From the NCBI GenBank assembly GCA_024697985.1, contig JAILRX010000176.1:1-9549 (forward strand): DNA of 9,549 bases, given 5' to 3'. The stretch comes from Treponemataceae bacterium. Lineage in GTDB: Bacteria; Spirochaetota; Spirochaetia; Treponematales; Treponemataceae. The notes under the pieces are model-generated. The model saw only the letters and a program-made list of their open reading frames with translations. It ran no database searches and was not told the origin of the DNA. Below are positions 6,831 to 9,549 of the stretch, in pieces. A program made the translations under genes and the position numbers. Each line of letters begins with the position of its first letter. Within the stretch, counting starts at the first letter, position 1.

Positions 6831-9549
6831 TCAAAATTTATTTTCTCAAACCCGCAAAATTTTTGCATTTCTGCTGATATTTTTCTGTTTTAACGCATTC
6901 TCATTTGCAGCTGCTGTATGGTCAGGAAACATGGGCTCTCTTGCTTATGGCGACACAACCGAAGCCTACATGACTTCAGATACGACTTTTGATACTCTTA
7001 CAATTTATTGCGGCGAGCAGTATTTTACGGTTGATTTGTGTGGCTATGCCCTTTCAATTACGACATTGGATTTGGGAGAAAACTGGAAGACGGGCCAGAT
7101 AAAATTTATTGATTCAGTCGGCGGCGGAACTGTTACAATCGGCACAATTGATGGAACAAATACTACTTGGTGCGGTTATAAATACATATACATTGATGAA
7201 GGGGTCACTGTTACCTTGACTACAAGCTATAACAAAGGTGGTGGTGGTGATTTTGATATCGTAGGTGACGGTACCCTTGTCATCGAAGATTCTGTAAGTG
7301 GTTTAAGTAATATAGACAATATTTCTGAGTCCGTAACCGTCGAAGGCGAAGGAGCAAACGCGGCCTACTGGATTTCAAAACAATATAGTTCCTATTTTGT
7401 CTGGAGCGGTTCGACAAGCACTGACTGGTCGGACGGTTCAAACTGGTATAGAAACGGAAGCGTACAAAGCAGCGCTCCGGGTACGAGCGACACTGCCCTG
7501 ATTCCGACTTTGACAAGTACAAATCAGCCTGAGCTTACACAAGACGTCGCAATTGCTTCCCTTGAAATCCGCTCATCAATGACTTTGACCTGTTCTCTTT
7601 ATACGTTGGACCTTTCTGGCGATTTGACTGCAAACGGAACAATTACTTCCGACACTTCCCTTACAGTTGGCGGCGACATCGAAGACTGTACGGAAAACCT
7701 TACGGTCGGTTCTCTTTCTGTAACGGGTTCCAGCTATCTTTCAGCTGATGTTACTGCGACTGGTGGAACCATCACTTTGACAGGCGACGTTACGTTCCCT
7801 TCATCAATTGGAATCTATTCAACTGTAACGACAACGATTTCAGGTTATATCGCAGGACTTACAAGCGGTGAAAGCCTCACTTTCGGGTCATCAACTTACA
7901 CGGGAAGCCTTTCTCTTGGCGGAAACGTTACGACAATTGCAGGCGACATCACTTTTGCAAATGCGGTAACATTTACAACTGATGCCACGGTTTCAACTGG
8001 TTCTAGCTCAGGAAGCATAACAGCCTCTTCAACCATCAGTTCGCTTGGAACCTTGACTATGCAGACAGGCGGCACAATTGATGTTGCAAAATCGATTACG
8101 GCTGCCGGTGCAATTACAGTCCTTTCTGCAGATACGACGACAATTGGGAACGACAGCGGAGACAGCGTTGTTTCAAGTGCAAGTGGGGCAATTACTTTCG
8201 GCTCATCAACTTACAGTGGAACCCTTACGATTTCAGGCAATATCACATCAACTGACAGCAACATCATTTTTTATAACGCCGTAACTTTGAGCGCAAACGC
8301 AACTTTAACAAGCGGAACGGCCGACATTACGGCAAAAGGCAACTTTACGGCAAGCTCAGGACTTTCGATTGATGGCGCAAACTCGACTTTCGAAGGCAGA
8401 TTTGCCTGCGGAACAGGTGCTTTTACGAGCAGTTCATCAACTTCAACCTTTTTAAAAAATGCTGATTTTTCAGAGTGTACATCGTTTACGCTTTCAGACT
8501 CATCCGCAATCATTTACATTTTGAACAGCTCGACCACAAGACGCTCTTTCAAGCTGCCATCAACTGGCGTTTCCTGCGACAAGCTTTATTTATCAGGAAA
8601 AATCACCGTAAACGTGGATGGCGATCTTTCGGCAACGACTGGAATTTATGTTTCAGATCCGACTTCAGGAACCTATTATTCAACAAGCAGTTTTACCATG
8701 CGTTTTACAGGTTCTTCTACAGTTTCAACTTCTACTTTGGACATCACACGATGCAGCGCAACTAGCGGTGTAATCGCAACGATAGAATTCACCTGCGATG
8801 TAGCGGCAAGCACGGAAATTTATGGACATTCGGGTACTTACATAAAAATCAATTCGGGTTACACCTTATCATCTGCAACCTATATTCATTCAGCTGGGAA
8901 TACAGGACTTCTTTCAACTCTTTATGTTGCTGGAAATCTTGAACTTACCGGCGACTTGAATTTCTGCTCATACTATGAATGTCCAGAAATCAATGTTGCA
9001 TCAACCGGAAAGATAACCTGCGCAAACATCCTCAAAACTTCGGATGAAACTTCCTATCATAACTCTACTTCGAGCTATCTTTTCATAAATAACGGCGAAA
9101 TCGAAGTTACATCATCATTCATTTTTTATGATGATTTTCCATATTCTGGAAGCGGCTCTGTAATCCTTAACGGAAGCGGCTCCTATATTTCAAACACCGG
9201 TTCTGACGGCATTTCCATCAGTGAAATCGAGGTTTTGGATACGGCCATGATTGGTGCAACAAGCGGCGAGGGTAGTGGCGACATCGAGTGTACGACTTTG
9301 ACATCAACAGGGCTTGGCGGAAAGACTCTTACCTTGAATCGCGATCTTGTTGTAACAGGAACTTCTTCTTCATCTCTTGCCTTGAGTGGAACTTCGGAAA
9401 GCTCACGGCTTTATCTTGCGGCAGCGAGCCTGAGCACGGGATTCATAGTTTCCCAAAGTTTTACAGGGGGAAGCTATCTTTCAATTGATGAAAATATCGT
9501 GATGAAGGATTCTTCAGGCACGGTGTCAGCATACACGTATACGACCATT
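6805..9549 (+). CDS. Giant exported Ser/Thr/Gly-rich repeat surface protein, 5' part (runs off the window)
   Basis: From ATG 6805 (or the adjacent in-frame ATG 6802) the frame stays open for 915 codons to the last base, so the C-terminus is missing. It starts with a basic segment (MQKKK), a hydrophobic core (IFAFLLIFF, ~19-27) and a likely signal peptidase I site after FSFA (~35), so the protein should be exported. A WSG motif follows the cleavage site, and a second block at 200-214 (WSG, then DW..GSNW) resembles motifs at the start of repeat regions in spirochaete and Bacteroidetes surface proteins. From about residue 230 it is a long series of short Thr/Ser/Gly-rich strands (LTVGGDI, ITLTGDVTF, ITFGSSTYSG), suggesting a parallel beta-helix or adhesin stalk. 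It overlaps the preceding EAL gene by 26-29 nt and no good ribosome binding site precedes it, so translational coupling is likely. Adhesin or autotransporter passenger is a guess. No catalytic motif is seen. Confidence 0.85.
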   Translation, partial: MQKKKVLLNQNLFSQTRKIFAFLLIFFCFNAFSFAAAVWSGNMGSLAYGDTTEAYMTSDTTFDTLTIYCGEQYFTVDLCGYALSITTLDLGENWKTGQIKFIDSVGGGTVTIGTIDGTNTTWCGYKYIYIDEGVTVTLTTSYNKGGGGDFDIVGDGTLVIEDSVSGLSNIDNISESVTVEGEGANAAYWISKQYSSYFVWSGSTSTDWSDGSNWYRNGSVQSSAPGTSDTALIPTLTSTNQPELTQDVAIASLEIRSSMTLTCSLYTLDLSGDLTANGTITSDTSLTVGGDIEDCTENLTVGSLSVTGSSYLSADVTATGGTITLTGDVTFPSSIGIYSTVTTTISGYIAGLTSGESLTFGSSTYTGSLSLGGNVTTIAGDITFANAVTFTTDATVSTGSSSGSITASSTISSLGTLTMQTGGTIDVAKSITAAGAITVLSADTTTIGNDSGDSVVSSASGAITFGSSTYSGTLTISGNITSTDSNIIFYNAVTLSANATLTSGTADITAKGNFTASSGLSIDGANSTFEGRFACGTGAFTSSSSTSTFLKNADFSECTSFTLSDSSAIIYILNSSTTRRSFKLPSTGVSCDKLYLSGKITVNVDGDLSATTGIYVSDPTSGTYYSTSSFTMRFTGSSTVSTSTLDITRCSATSGVIATIEFTCDVAASTEIYGHSGTYIKINSGYTLSSATYIHSAGNTGLLSTLYVAGNLELTGDLNFCSYYECPEINVASTGKITCANILKTSDETSYHNSTSSYLFINNGEIEVTSSFIFYDDFPYSGSGSVILNGSGSYISNTGSDGISISEIEVLDTAMIGATSGEGSGDIECTTLTSTGLGGKTLTLNRDLVVTGTSSSSLALSGTSESSRLYLAAASLSTGFIVSQSFTGGSYLSIDENIVMKDSSGTVSAYTYTTI
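7876..8031 (+). repeat. Internal repeat of the giant surface protein, copy A
   Basis: Encodes LTFGSSTYTGSLSL, then GNVTT, DITFANAVTF, DATVS and a Ser/Thr tail ending ITASS. Copy B (8191-8358) has the same order of motifs. The ACT-TTC-GG-TCATCAACTTAC stretch is nearly identical in DNA between the copies, at an offset of 315 nt (105 codons). Confidence 0.65.
8191..8358 (+). repeat. Internal repeat of the giant surface protein, copy B
   Basis: Encodes ITFGSSTYSGTLTI, GNITS, IIFYNAVTL, NATLTSG and a tail ending FTASS, parallel to copy A (7876-8031) and 315 nt downstream of it. The in-frame spacing fits a whole number of beta-helix turns, although that is inference. Confidence 0.65.

Noticed and set aside
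6805..6910. Lipoprotein signal (Cys28 near LIFF) in the giant surface protein
   Set aside because: The residues before the Cys are Phe-Phe, not the small residues needed even by the relaxed spirochaete lipobox. A signal peptidase I site after FSFA fits better.
7280..9488. Several short open frames within the giant surface protein gene (for example 7280-7522 and 8271-8513 on minus, 8475-8765 on plus)
   Set aside because: They lie in other frames of one continuous 915-codon coding frame, have no ribosome binding sites, and have low-complexity composition derived from Ser/Thr codons.

Overview
The window looks like chromosomal DNA from a host-associated spirochaete, most likely a gut, rumen or oral Treponema. 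This is an inference from gene content: large Ser/Thr/Gly-rich secreted proteins, an InlB-type repeat ending in a YAKW motif, a multidomain c-di-GMP regulator, and moderate-to-low GC with many poly-A/T tracts. No rRNA, tRNA, mobile element or CRISPR array is visible, so the species cannot be fixed.

Layout. (1) 1-1077, plus strand: 3' end of a secreted or surface protein with the end of one InlB B-repeat-like unit followed by two diverged copies of a Trp-rich domain of about 150 residues that I do not recognise. (2) 1084-1114: a hairpin with an A-tract on its left flank, serving mainly as terminator for the convergent minus-strand gene. (3) 1143-2456, minus strand: a COG0523-family (CobW/ZNG1-like) metallochaperone GTPase with a very long His/Asp/Glu-rich insert. 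(4) 2457-2617: a divergent intergenic region with a good promoter for guaB and a weaker one for the GTPase. (5) 2618-4117, plus strand: guaB, IMP dehydrogenase, of a distinctive type that resembles the enzyme of the protozoan Tritrichomonas foetus, followed by a strong terminator. (6) 4254-6830, plus strand: a receiver-GGDEF-EAL-PAS-PAS protein. Its receiver and GGDEF domains have lost their key residues and its EAL phosphodiesterase site is intact. (7) 6805-9549, plus strand: the first 915 codons of a very large exported, repeat-rich, probably beta-helical surface protein. It has no stop before the window ends and overlaps the end of the EAL gene.

How the genes relate. guaB (GTP precursor supply) and the GTPase are separate transcription units that share an intergenic region. 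The strongest functional link is between the last two genes. The c-di-GMP phosphodiesterase gene overlaps the start of the giant secreted protein gene, with no terminator between them. This suggests a co-transcribed module in which an internal c-di-GMP signal is tied to a surface adhesin-like protein. That link is inferred from gene arrangement only. Nothing in the window is clearly a wholly new system. The least explained parts are the two giant-secreted-protein fragments and the doubly degenerate regulator.
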